From: Dryocosmus kuriphilus
Taxonomy: Eukaryota > Arthropoda > Insecta > Hymenoptera > Cynipidae
DNA length: 64,000 bases
Assembly (NCBI GenBank): GCA_038277395.1
Contig: CM076189.1
Coordinates: 107,372,154-107,436,153, forward strand
Direction: 5' to 3'
The notes beneath the pieces were generated by a model. That model was not told where the DNA came from. It made no database searches and saw only the letters and a program-made list of their open reading frames with translations. Shown here piece after piece: positions 47,991 to 57,919 of this stretch (position 1 is the first letter of the stretch; every line of letters begins with the position of its first letter). A program made the position numbers and the translations under genes.

Positions 47991-48647
47991 TTTATGTTTT
48001 TGTAATTTAAATACTTTGGACATGAAAAGATATTAATATCCCGGGTTTTATTCTAGACTTCTTGCAAGAAATTAATGTACAAATGAAATGCAAAAGTAAT
48101 CTTAAGTTTATTCTTAATAAGATTGTTGAAGTACAGTAAAACGTTAGTGTACAGTAGTACACATATCGTGCGATAATCTTATTTTTTCTTTGCGAATTGT
48201 TTGGCTCTCACCCCTCAGTTTCATTCGAATGCCGAAAAAAATAATATCCTACAAATTTGAGCAAAATCAGTTACTATTTAGGGGTAGCGCAAAGACCATG
48301 AAGTGTCCCACTGATTCAACAATGGAAAAAGTCAGGTTTTTGTAAAATCTGATATTTAAACGCGACAATATGTTACAAATAATTCCATGTTTCAGTATGT
48401 TGTTCAAAATTCGGCAGAGAATGAGAATCCATCATAAATTTTGAATTTGAATAATTTTAACCCAAGCTTGTGGGTCCACAAAGAAAATACCATAAGTGAC
48501 AAATTTGAATGTTAGGTAATGTTGAGGTTTATTGACGCTTTTTAAAAGTTTTTTTCATAAATAATTATTAATCATTAATTTGAGATTACCTCATTATTTG
48601 TTAATTAATACATTTGTTTCTTCAGGTAAGTCGCGAAATGAAGTAAT
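47991..48647. other. no feature recognised
   Basis: AT-rich DNA with no open frame, repeat or motif that I can support. Confidence 0.5.
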
Positions 48648-48962
48648 GAACGTATTTTTTGGACGGTAGTGAGTTATTTAATCAATAATAATAATAATAA
48701 AATAATTTGTTTAAATGATTTTACAATTATTTAAATAATGCATATTTGTTTAAGTATATACATTATCCAAAAAAAGCAGGAGAAACATTTTATCTCACTG
48801 AATTTTCGACAGATTTTAATGTTTTTAAGTGCTAATTTGTTTTTTAAAAATGTATACGATATAAACAAATATGTATTATTTAAATAATTGTAAAATTGTT
48901 TAAACAAATTATCTTACTGTTATCATTAATTAAATAACTCGTACCGTCCAGAAAATACGTTC
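48648..48962. mobile_element. 315-bp hairpin MITE
   Basis: Inverted halves of about 105 bp. The left starts GAACGTATTTTTTGGACGGT and the right ends ACCGTCCAGAAAATACGTTC. It also holds TTTGTTTAAA-type phrases resembling those in the 5.86 kb palindrome. It lies inside or beside repeat X (CGAATAACTC follows directly). No clear target duplication. Confidence 0.75.
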
Positions 48963-49754
48963 ACTTCTCGAATAACTCAAAAACTACGCGTCTGATCAAA
49001 AAAAAATGATGGAAAACAAATTTTTAGACCTTTTTAAGGCGAGTAACTTTGTTGATTACTATTTTTCCGTATCTCGCATAGTTTGCCGGGAAATTTGAAA
49101 ATCTTGATTTTTAATAACGTTTTATCGATTAAAACAAAAACCGTGCATTTTATAAAAAAATGGTTTAAATAAAATTTGCAGATCTTTTTAAATTGAACAA
49201 CCTTGTTCTTTACTATTTTTCTTAATCTTGAACATTTTGGCAGGAAACCAGAGTTCTTTAATTTTAATAGCGTTTTTTTGATTAAAACAAAAACCCTTCA
49301 TTTTATCAAAAAACGGTCAAAGCAAAATTTGTAGATTTTTTCGAGATTAACAATTTTACTTCCTTACATTTTTTTTGTATCTCTCGTAATTTAGCCGGAA
49401 AATGGATTTTCTGATTTTGTGAAAACCGTTTTTGATGGATAAAACCATAACCGTTTGTCAAAAACGGCTGGTTAACGAACTCGTCCTTTCTTTTTACCCC
49501 TTAAAGAAGTGTACCAAAGCGCACACCAATCCGATTAGTCCTTCGATAGTAATCGTGTTCACAGGCTACGAAGACGACAACGACGACAACGACGACGACG
49601 ACGGCGACGACGATGACGACGACAACGACAGACAGAGACCAACGTAAAACATGTTTTTTCGGATTCAGGGGGTCATGAAACATCGACATTTTATGAAATC
49701 CGCGAAAGTCAGTTTTCACATAAAACTAATACCTTCTCATTGAGATGAGAATGT
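48963..49754 (-). mobile_element. repeat X, copy 3
   Basis: Reverse-complement copy of 7455-8250. It ends with GATGAGAATGT at 49744-49754, followed by AAAAAT, and contains three ~130-bp tandem units (AAAACAAAAACCGTGCATTTT near 49130, with siblings near 49290 and 49440). The hairpin end is missing, possibly removed by or lying beyond the MITE. Confidence 0.8.
49568..49634 (+). repeat. GAC/AAC microsatellite
   Basis: GACGACAACGACGACGACGACG-type run inside repeat X, here longer than in copy 1. The acidic or polyvaline frames across it are artefacts. Confidence 0.9.
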
Positions 49755-50335
49755 AAAAATTTAACTATTTTTAATTTAGTTATTGAGCACTGAAAAATTT
49801 ACAATTGGAAAAGCTTATTTCTAATTAAATCGAATTTTTTTCTGTTAGTTATTTTATTTGGACTTACGAAACATTCTCCAATTTTTGCCAGGAACGTTTT
49901 CCCAGGCAGCTTCAAATTTGGAACGACGCCATTTGAATTTAAATCGCAAATCTTTCAGGGATTAGGTTTGTATCCCATTGATAATATTATTCATAAACTG
50001 AATAATGTAAAAAGTTTTCAGAAGTCGAATGTTCTGATTTATAAGGCTAATGTAAGACTTATTAATATAATCTTTTTGAAAATCTAGTTTGAATATCTAT
50101 AGATGTGCATTTCCTTTAATATTAGAATGGGTGGAGAAAATACACTTCTTATAGGTACTATTTGAATCGAATTTTAGCCTATTATTCTGAATTTATACGG
50201 TTGTCACAATAATATAATACCTATAGCCCAGCATTATATTTTTGAGTGCAATAATATGTTACAGGTACTATAAAATTCTTCTGGATAAAGACACTTTGAT
50301 AAAGATATTTTAAGAAATATAACAATAAACTGACA
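49755..50335. other. AT-rich DNA, no gene recognised
   Basis: No coding frame or repeat is seen. If the gene at 50336-50632 continues in further minus-strand exons they would lie here or beyond, but none can be picked out. Confidence 0.4.
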
Positions 50336-50632
50336 TTAACTTGCGTGGCCGCAAAGCTCATATTCGTAAAGGTTCCACGAGTTTTTGGCGGGTCTTTTGT
50401 TTTTAAGTCTCTCCAATAAATCGTCTCTTTCCTTCGAGGTATAAGGTGGGGCTGGAAAATAAACCAAATGTTTTTTCTTTTCCTTATCATAACTTGTCCA
50501 GGCCTTCAGACATATGTCAATGATTCCGGCTTCATCCTGCTTCTCCTCAGTAGGTATGAATTCAACAAGGTAATAATCTCTCAACTCGATTTTTTCGGAA
50601 CAATCAATTCTGTCCACGCGTTTCTGATTCAT
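50336..50632 (-). CDS. coding exon of a small spliced gene, function unknown
   Basis: The frame starts MNQKRVDRIDCSEKIELRDY and has 98 codons to a TAA; it may instead splice out at GCAA|GTTAAT close to the stop. The ATG at 50632 is chosen because a good acceptor (TTTTTTAG, exon from 50636) precedes it, and because the upstream exon, ending AAAGCAG|GTAAGAAG at 50993, has an in-frame TAA, making it leader. The intron is then 50637-50992 (356 bp). The layout YYLVEF ... LKAW ... FPAPPYTSKERDDLLERLKN ... SWNLYEYELCG resembles a short N-terminal domain found in many insect proteins (some transposon-derived, with C-terminal domains of the DUF4806 type). This is a resemblance only. Composition is normal, with no repeats, so it is one of the better protein-coding candidates here. 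Confidence 0.5.
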   Translation of the reverse strand: MNQKRVDRIDCSEKIELRDYYLVEFIPTEEKQDEAGIIDICLKAWTSYDKEKKKHLVYFPAPPYTSKERDDLLERLKNKRPAKNSWNLYEYELCGHAS

Positions 50633-50992
50633 TACCCTAAAAAACATATAAAAATTGTAAAAAGACTATTTGAAACACGAGAAATATAACCGAAGGTAAC
50701 AGAGCGATAGCATGAATATATTTCTTTACAAAGATTTATTTTAGACGCGACGTGCAATTATTATAGGTTATGTTTGCCCACGCTCTCACAAAATTACGCG
50801 AGCCATCGAAACATAGTTTTCTTTAATCTACTAGACATCGACGGAACAAATTTCTTGGCTAAAACTCATCATTTTTTTCCACAACGCGTTTTAAGTGATA
50901 ACTGTAATTTCTAACCCACTAGCGGCACAAAAATTTCACGCGGATATTTCGAGAATGTGAGCAGGATGCAATAATACTTTCAGACTTCTTAC

Positions 50993-51040
50993 CTGCTTTT
51001 TGCCTTTGTCTTGTGGAATTCGTCGCTTTATTTATAACAC
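50993..51040 (-). other. putative non-coding first exon
   Basis: On the minus strand the text TATAAATAAAGCGACG is followed within about 35 bases by a consensus donor CAG|GTAAGAAG (GT at 50991-50992). It joins to the acceptor at 50637. The upstream limit is not visible. TATAAATA could be a TATA box if the transcript starts very close to the donor. Confidence 0.4.
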
Positions 51041-51206
51041 TGAACTAATTATGAAATATACAAGATATATGTAAAAAGATGAACACCGCGAAAGCACCGC
51101 GAAGAAGCAGAAAAATGAATGAAAAATCATCTGATAGATCGTCTCAACGATTCGTGAAAAGCGGTGTATCGATTCTTTCGGGAGCATGATGACGACTTTT
51201 ATCATG

Positions 51207-51220
51207 GTTACCATGACAAC
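51207..51220. promoter_or_regulatory. RFX X-box GTTACCATGACAAC
   Basis: It matches the imperfect palindrome GTNRCC-AT-RGYNAC-type X-box bound by RFX factors (half-sites GTTACC and GACAAC around AT). It stands about 215 bp upstream of the donor of the putative first exon on the minus strand. In animals, X-boxes mark promoters of ciliary genes, which in insects are chiefly those of sensory neurons. Chance occurrence in 64 kb is possible but unlikely for a site this complete. Confidence 0.5.
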
Positions 51221-51390
51221 GTGATACGCTTTAGCCTAATGACAATTTTAACATATACCCTATTTGGCGTGATGATTTAGCACATCGTTTATAAAATACT
51301 ATATCATAAGAAATAATTAAAATCATATAAATATATATTTATTATTATATGTTTTATATTTTAACTTCATAGCCAGCTAACTTCACTTCG

Positions 51391-51714
51391 TCAAGTGCTG
51401 AGGGAAAAAAAATTTTAATGGACCACATGCATGGGACTAATCTTTATTTTTTAAATATCTTCGTAAAAAATCATTTCCCCCTTAAGTGCATGAGGAAATT
51501 AGTTTTTATTTTTCAAACGCTAATTAATGAAACAACAAAGTCAATCACACATATGTAACATCGATATTATTGTTTCATTAAATAGATTTTGAAAAGTAAA
51601 AACTAATTTCCTTATTCACTTATTAGAGAAATTAATTTTACGAAGATATTTAAAAAATAAAGGTTAGTCTCATGCATTTGGTCCATTACAATTTGTTTTC
51701 CCCTCAGCACTTGA
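51391..51714. mobile_element. 324-bp hairpin MITE
   Basis: Inverted halves of about 150 bp. The ends read TCAAGTGCTGAGG and its inverse CCTCAGCACTTGA, and inner text such as TTTTTTAAATATCTTCGTAA and GGAAATTAGTTTTTA is mirrored. No coding frame. The flanks ACTTCG and ACTGGC give at best a weak target duplication. Confidence 0.85.
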
Positions 51715-51827
51715 ACTGGCGACAAAATGAAAATACCAAATGTCTGCTGATTTCAATAAACATATATATTAGAAGTTTCAAAGACTTTTCATAAAAAATC
51801 GATCAATTATCCAAGATCTTCTACGTT

Positions 51828-51905
51828 GTATATATATATATATATATATATATATACAAGAAGGGCTTTGCCCCCCTGCGCGCTTCGCGCGCCTATCCGC
51901 CATTC
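51828..51905 (-). mobile_element. Helitron-like 3' end with hairpins
   Basis: On the minus strand: a 12-base-stem palindrome GCGCGCGAAGCGCGC (51878-51892), a second hairpin GGGCAAAGCCC (51863-51873), then TTCTTG and a (TA)15 run to 51828. Helitrons carry a short hairpin just before their 3' end, and TA-rich ends are common in insect copies. The expected CTRR end is not clear here. The orientation agrees with the helicase remnant that follows. Confidence 0.55.
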
Positions 51906-52460
51906 TGACAGAATTTTAATGAATTTCTTATTTTTATATTATTATCTAATTTATTGATTTTTTGCCAATTTCATTGAATGTATATTTTATATTTTAATTA
52001 ATATATTATATTATATAATATATTAATGAATATATTAATTATATATTTTATTGATTTTTTGCCAATTTCACTGAATGTATATTTTATAATTTAATTAATA
52101 TATTATATTATATAATATATTAATTAATATATTAATTATATATATTTTATAATATATTTAATTTTATATTTATTTAATATCTTTCATTATCACTATATTT
52201 ATGAGTGATCATTATATTTTACAATTCACTTAAAATTCAATGAAATCGTTTCCAAGATGCACTACGTGGAAGCAATCAATATTGCATCTCAAAAATCTGT
52301 AACAAAAATTATATTAAATTGTTCATATATTATATATTTTATACACTGAGAAAAAAGTTTTTAAAAAGTTCTGTTTATTAAAATTTAATAAACAGAAACT
52401 TTTATTTAATATTATATATATTTTAAAAAATATATAAGACCAAGAGAACATAGTTAATTT

Positions 52461-53417
52461 TTAATCAAAAATTTCCTTCCAAACAATATTTTTAATATTT
52501 GTATCATCTTCTGATTTATTTTCAATAAACAATTTATCAGGATTTTTACATCTGGATAGAGCTACATATAATTGTCCATGAGAAAATAAAGGTCTATGAA
52601 AGAATATTCCTAATTTTTCGAAACTTTGACCTTGAAATTTATTTATTGTAATTGCAAAAGCTAAAAAAATTGGAAATTGTCTTCTATATAAAATAAATGG
52701 TAAAGAAGAAAATTCCCCAGAATATAAAATTATTCTTGGTATGAAAGCCGTAGTTCCCTTTTTAGTACCAGTAATAACCATAACTTTAATATTAAATTTA
52801 TGTAATTGTAAAATTTTCAAACGTGTTCCATTACAAAGCCCATCATTAATACTTAAATTTCTTATCAGCATTACAATTGCCCCAATTTTTAAAGTTAATT
52901 TATGAATTGGTAAACCTGGAAATTTCAACGAATTTAAATATTCAATAGGAAAATTTAACTGAACATCCTCATCAATTTGGTCAACTCCTTTATTTTTTGC
53001 GTAATTTACACTGTAATATGCTACTTCTTTTGCTAAAATTTTCTTTAATATTTTATTATTCAATTTATAAGTGTCTTTATTATGGCAAGCTAGTATTGCA
53101 CAATTTGATAAATCATCATTTTCATTTATATTTGTGCCATATATTTCTGTACATATATCATTTGTTTTCCAATGTTCGCGTATATAAAAGGAATTAATAC
53201 TTCCTTGTCCAATTTTTAATAAAAATTTTGAAAAATCATTATTACACGATCGCATATTTAATTTTAAATTCATAATTTTGAAATTGGGCCATAAATAAGA
53301 ATATTTGATTGATTCCTGAACAATACTTGCTCTACAACCGTTTTTAATTACAGGTAAATGTCGTATATCCTGATTATCTTGGAATAAAAATGCTTCTGAG
53401 TTTTTTTTCAACGAAAA
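52461..53417 (-). pseudogene. Helitron PIF1-like helicase, C-terminal half
   Basis: PIF1-type helicases of the Helitron Rep/Hel protein unwind DNA during rolling-circle transposition. The open frame has 316 codons, beginning after an in-frame TAA with no ATG, and shows the late helicase motifs. These are RHLPVIKNGCRASIVQESI (the position of the GDFRQ/LPV region), LKLNMRS, LKIGAIVMLIRNLSINDGLC, NGTRLKILQL, FPIFLAFAITINKFQGQSFE and LFSHGQLYVALSRCKNPDKL. Walker A and B, and the Rep domain, are absent, so the piece is 5'-truncated. The intact 950-bp frame in very AT-rich DNA suggests a fairly recent arrival. It ends with KEIFD and a TAA. Confidence 0.92.
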
Positions 53418-53674
53418 TTAATGAGAATCAAGTAAGCTTTACCAATTTTTACACTGCATTCATACTATTTAAAAAAAAACCCATTTTTTAAATAGAAAGA
53501 AAAATAGTTTCAATATTTCAGATTCAGGTTTTCTTTCTAAATTTTCACCCTTTTTAAATCTACAGCCTTAACCTTCAAAAGACCTTAAAATTTTAAGACC
53601 TAAAAAAACTTAATTTTTAACCCTTAAAAAATTAAGTCTATGTTTTCATATTTTAGAAACTTTTAATTCAAAAT

Positions 53675-54310
53675 ATGACGGCAAAACCAAGTTCGAATTA
53701 TAATAACGGAAATCTTCATTATGAATTACTGTTAACAAATAATTCAAAAATAACGAACATTGGATTTTTTAATATCGAACAAAATCAAGGAGAAGTTAAA
53801 AAAATTAAATTTGAAAAGAAAATTATTATTCAAAGTTCAGAACTTATAAGTAAATTGATGAATTAACGAATTACTAATTGATTAAATTAAAATTCTCTTT
53901 ATATATAAATTTTATACATAGAAATTGAAGATTTTTTGAGAGATGAATGTATTCCTGAGCATAAAAAAGCGAATCAATATTTAGGCAGTATCAGAAATGT
54001 AAAGTATAAATTAATAGTTAATATTTTTAATGTGACACCAAATTGTGATATAATTCAAGGACAAAAAATTGAAATTCTTGGAAGTCTATATGATAATGGT
54101 AAATAATTTTAAAATTAAACTTAAAAAAAAAATTTATATATCACTAATATATATATATATATATATATATTTTTTTTAGAGAATTCCAGCATTGGTATTA
54201 ATGTTCAAAATTCCAGTCATATTACTATCCTCCAGGAAGGATCAATGGATTTAAGTCTTTTACTTTTAGGAGGACAACTTCTTTTTCGCCATAATGAAAA
54301 TTCCAGTTAA
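53675..54310 (+). CDS. three-exon AT-rich gene, unrecognised
   Basis: Exons 53675-53849, 53922-54098 and 54180-54310, with introns GTAAAT...CATAG (72 bp) and GTAAAT...TTTTAG (81 bp), join in phase to a 160-residue protein. It starts MTAKPSSNYNNGNLHYELLL and ends LLLGGQLLFRHNENSS. Each exon is open only in the joined frame, and both donors are GTAAAT. The middle exon has VKYKLIVNIFNVTPNCDIIQ then GQKIEILGSLYDN, with alternating hydrophobics that look like beta strands. I do not recognise the family. It lies divergent to the Helitron helicase remnant within the same extremely AT-rich block, so it may be an accessory gene carried by the Helitron, or a captured gene. It has no signal peptide or membrane segment. 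Confidence 0.45.
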
Positions 54311-54620
54311 AATTTCAATATTATAATAATTTTATATATAATATATATATATAATAATAATACCGTAATTTTTAGGTACATGTATAAACCAATTAATACA
54401 ATTTGTTTACAGTTTGAAATGCAATATTGGTTACTTCCACCTACTGCATCTCGGAAACAATTTCATTGAAATTACGTCATTTATTAAATTCACGATCATT
54501 GAAATTGGCTAAAAACCAAAAACCAAATCAATTTAAGGATAATAGATAGATCACGTTAAATATAGTCAAGGTGGATCAACTTTTGTCACACACATAGTGG
54601 TGAGGGTGTTTTTTTTCACG
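54311..54620. other. AT-rich DNA after the three-exon gene
   Basis: Contains a TA-rich run (54335-54355) and two short frames (MQYWLLPPTASRKQFH, and LKLRHLLNSRSLKLAKNQKP shifted by one base) that may be a further decayed exon. The evidence is too thin to call a gene. Confidence 0.3.
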
Positions 54621-54659
54621 GGGTCATGTGCCCATGCGGGTCAAATAGGTCCAAAGTCA

Positions 54660-54900
54660 ATGGTCACAGGTCAAAGGGGTTAATAAGGAAAAGGGGTGAA
54701 GGGGGTGTGGGCAAGAGAGAAGGGCGAGAGGGGAAGGAGAAAGGGGGTGAGGGGAAGAGAGATAGGCGTGAGGGGAAGGGGAGAGGGGACGGGATAAGGG
54801 CGAGAGGGGAAGGGAGAATGGGGAAAGGGGAAGGGAGCTGGATTCCTGACACAGCGGCGGCGGCGACTGCGACGGCGGCGGCTGCGGCGAGATCTTTTTA
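54660..54900 (+). repeat. purine-rich GGGGAAGG tract with GCG repeat
   Basis: About 170 bp of almost pure purine (GGGGAAGGGGAGAGG), followed by a CGGCGGCGGCGACTGCGACG run at 54850-54893. It is low-complexity, and the Gly/Arg/Glu-rich and Ser/Pro-rich frames from it are artefacts. Strongly strand-biased purine tracts can form triplex structures. Confidence 0.85.
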
Positions 54901-55094
54901 TAATATATATGAGAGAGATATATAAACAATTACGAATAAAGAAATAAAGACTGCGTTGATAAGAGCAGAGTGATAAGGCGTAAAAGAACACTATATATTT
55001 TTCGCTTATTTTATAACTTTATTTCCTTGACAGTAAATCGATGAAACAGAAGAACTATTATGAGTGCATGTCGAAGAGTTTTAGTATGACCAAG

Positions 55095-55560
55095 TGGAAT
55101 GAAGTAAGGGCCATTGTCGGCCTGGATTCAAGCAATATAAATCTGTCTAGGCCCTGCCGGGGAATTCCATATTTAAGGTAAATCTTGTCAGGGCCTTTGG
55201 GCCCCGTATCGGCTTGGATCCAAGCTATGTAAATCTGTCTAGGTCCAGCCAGGAATATCCATACTTAGGGAAAATCTAGCTAGAGCCTTACAGACTTATG
55301 CTGACCTGGATATGCAAGACATAGGCCTGCCTAGGCCCTGTCGGGGAATTCAATATTTAGGAAAAATCTGGTCAGCACCTTTGGGCCCCGTGTCAGTTTG
55401 GATCCAAGCTATATAAATCTGTCTAGGCCCAACCAGAGAAATCCATACTTAGGGAAAATCTAGCCAGAGCCTTTCAAAATTGTGCTAACCTGGATTTGCA
55501 TGACACCGGTCTGCCTACGCCCTGCCGGGGAATTTCATATTTTGGGAAAAGCTGGTCAGA
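55095..55560 (+). repeat. ~100-bp tandem array, two alternating unit types
   Basis: About five units share CTGGATTCAAGC or TTGGATCCAAGC, ATCTGTCTAGGCCC, GGGGAATTCCATA and AAATCTGGTCAG-type phrases. GGGCCCCGT and CCAGCCAGG variants alternate, giving a ~200-bp higher-order period. Related fragments are at 43745-43870. Confidence 0.75.
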
Positions 55561-55633
55561 GCCAAGGCATACGAGGCATTTTCCCATTCAAATTTCCAAC
55601 CGGGAGGATTTGATGAAAACTGGAGGAGGGAGG

Positions 55634-55793
55634 GCATTTTACATAAATCTAATACCTTCTCTGATGAGAATGTAAAAATTGCATTTTTCAGGCAGACTAT
55701 GTGAAAAATTGGGAAATTCACGTTTTTGATATACTTTAATTAACTGGTAAGCGTGTGAAGCATGACGAGAATGCGCGTGAGTGGCGGGCAGAT
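55634..55793. repeat. two small fragments of repeat X
   Basis: A minus-strand piece of the left end (55634-55673, ending GATGAGAATGT then AAAAAT) is followed by a plus-strand piece of the right end (55690-55793, with GACGAGAATGCG and GGCGGGCAGAT). Their relative orientation shows that a simple deletion cannot explain them. Confidence 0.65.
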
Positions 55794-56466
55794 ATTTTAA
55801 TAACCGGTTAACCTATTGCAACATAAATTTAGGATTTGAATGTGTGTGAATTTAACGTGTTAAGATGTCCGGTGATATTAGGCAATTTTAGAGAGAGGGG
55901 AAGGTTGAGTTCGTTGCCAGAGAGCATCTAGTGATACTTTCATTATCAGTCAAGACACTGTAACGTCGGCTTAGAAATTCTGTGTTGTCGACAATGTTGA
56001 ATATATTTCTGACTGCGCCACGTAACGATTTTGAGCTTCACTGCCAAGTTTTGGAAGGTAAATTCTTGTTCTGTCATTTTGAAGTGTACCTGGGTGTGTT
56101 TTTTAATTGTACAGATAAATGCTGACCATCAGTGCCTTTGCAGCGTGGCGCTTGTATTAAGGCCAAACCATGTAATCGGAAACTTCATGAGTGATAGCTG
56201 TGAAGGATGACGCCGCTGCATATGGGGAATTTTACCACTTTTTAATGAAATTTGGATCTTGGATCTCGAATTCACAAAGCAATAGACCCAAACGACAAAT
56301 GAAATAAGCATCGAATAGTGGCCCTTTGATATTTTATGGAACAATATATAACTATTCATTTCTGGATATTTGAAGATACATTTGGTTGCATTACTCATTG
56401 AATTCCTCCTCTTTTCTTAATTTTAAATTGCTTGAATAAATTATAAAAAAAAAAGGTCACACATTT

Positions 56467-56484
56467 TGGCGCCTGAACACGGAG
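56467..56484 (+). other. retrotransposon primer binding site
   Basis: TGGCGCCTGAACACGGAG lies just after an AT-rich stretch that probably ends the 5' LTR. It is complementary to the 3' end of a lysine-type tRNA, with a few mismatches from the common TGGCGCCCGAACAGGGAC form. It would prime minus-strand DNA synthesis. Confidence 0.75.
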
Positions 56485-56629
56485 ATGGTTTTTAAATTGT
56501 AAAAAGCAAAAATTTTAAACTTTAAACAAAAATTATATTAGAGTTCTTGCAAATTTATTGCAAAGTGAAATTGGAGATTTAATGCCTAAGCTGTATTATG
56601 GGTACGAAGATGAACTATTGTAACATTTA

Positions 56630-57545
56630 ATGTTTATGTCTGACTCATTGTCAACACCGATAACTACTCGGTCTCGTGGTAAACGATTTTATACAGGTTT
56701 AGGAGGACGTAAACGAAGTTCAGCTTCTCGAAATAATCAATATTGTTCACGTAGAAATCTCTCAATTAAAATGGCTAATGGGGCAGAAGACAGTAGACAG
56801 AACGAGATGAAACAATTACAGACAGAATTGACTCGCGTTCTAGCTGAAAACGAAAGACAAAGAGTTGGATTAGAAACACTATGAAATAATAGACGTGATG
56901 CACCACAGGGGGATGCTGGGGATCGTTTGTATCAGGCTGTCATTCAGGGACTTTAGACATTTAATATTGATTGTAAAATGCCAAAATTCAAAGAAGATCC
57001 ATGTAATCAAAATGAGGTCTCTGATTCATTAAATAAATATTTTTCCATTAAATCAATTCCGGTACAACTTAAATTAAATATTGTTTCAAATTCTTTTGAA
57101 GGTCGTTTGAAGTTTTGTTTCGAGACTAGACGAAATCAGTTTGTTGATTATGAGGCATTTCGTGTGGCATTTCTTGGTGAGTACTTTTCCGTTTTCCTCG
57201 AGTTAAAATCAAATCAGTTTGGTCCGCTAAACACTTTGATCCATCACAAGGTAATTTTCAAACTTCTTTTTTGAAACAAATTAAAGAGGCTCATTATTTT
57301 TAACCAAAAATGGAAATTTATGAGTTGCATTATTCTGTATTACAGCAAATGCCATTACGAGTACGCGAAGCATTAATGACTGTGGATTATGCGGATGGTA
57401 AAAGAATTACTCAAGCCCTTGCTCAATTAGGTTCAACTTTTATTGGAAAATATATAATAGTAGAAAAACAACTGAGTTTCGTAGTAAAGATCAGATAGAA
57501 AATAATAGTACTGGTAAATGTCCCGTCAAATCAAGAAATTTAAAA
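56630..57545 (+). pseudogene. gag of the gypsy-type element
   Basis: Gag forms the particle. From ATG 56630 (MFMSDSLSTPITTRSRGKRF) there is a coiled-coil-like stretch (MKQLQTELTRVLAENERQRV), two in-frame stops (TGA near 56882 and TAG near 56954), then a capsid-like part in the same frame (VSNSFEGRLKFCFETRR, FVDYEAFRVAFLGEY). Frame changes follow at about 57195-57310. The C-terminal part resumes as MEIYELHYSVLQQMPLRVRE and LMTVDYADGKRITQALAQLG. A Cys-rich remnant (CNSCNC) near 57565 may be a worn nucleic-acid-binding knuckle. The coding match to the capsid region of gypsy elements is by overall layout. Confidence 0.7.
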
Positions 57546-57919
57546 GCAATTGATCAAAAATGTAATTCGTGCAATTGCGTGTCATCGATGGTAGGGTCCA
57601 GTCTTCAAGTATGGAAAGATCACAATTGCCTTTAAATTCAATAGAGAAAAATTCAGATCTGGAGCTAATGCACTTGCCGAATATGAACTTGCCCCCTCCT
57701 TCTTTACCAGCTGATGTTAGTCAAGTTTACGTATCCGTCAATAAAAACTGTTTAAACTAATAATTGGTGCGTTGAGTTCGGGTCCAGCATCGCACCATGT
57801 ATCACATAATCAATATGAGGCCCTTAAACAGAGTGTATAGTGTAAATCTGATTTGAATCCTGACACAAATCAACCAATTAGAATACCATTTTGTCCACGC
57901 TTATTTCTTCTATATATTT

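Noticed and set aside
49432..49719. Acidic and polyvaline ORFs
   Set aside because: Read-through of the GAC/AAC microsatellite in repeat X.
54626..54991. Gly/Arg-rich and Ser/Pro-rich ORFs
   Set aside because: Artefacts of the purine-rich tract and the CGG run.
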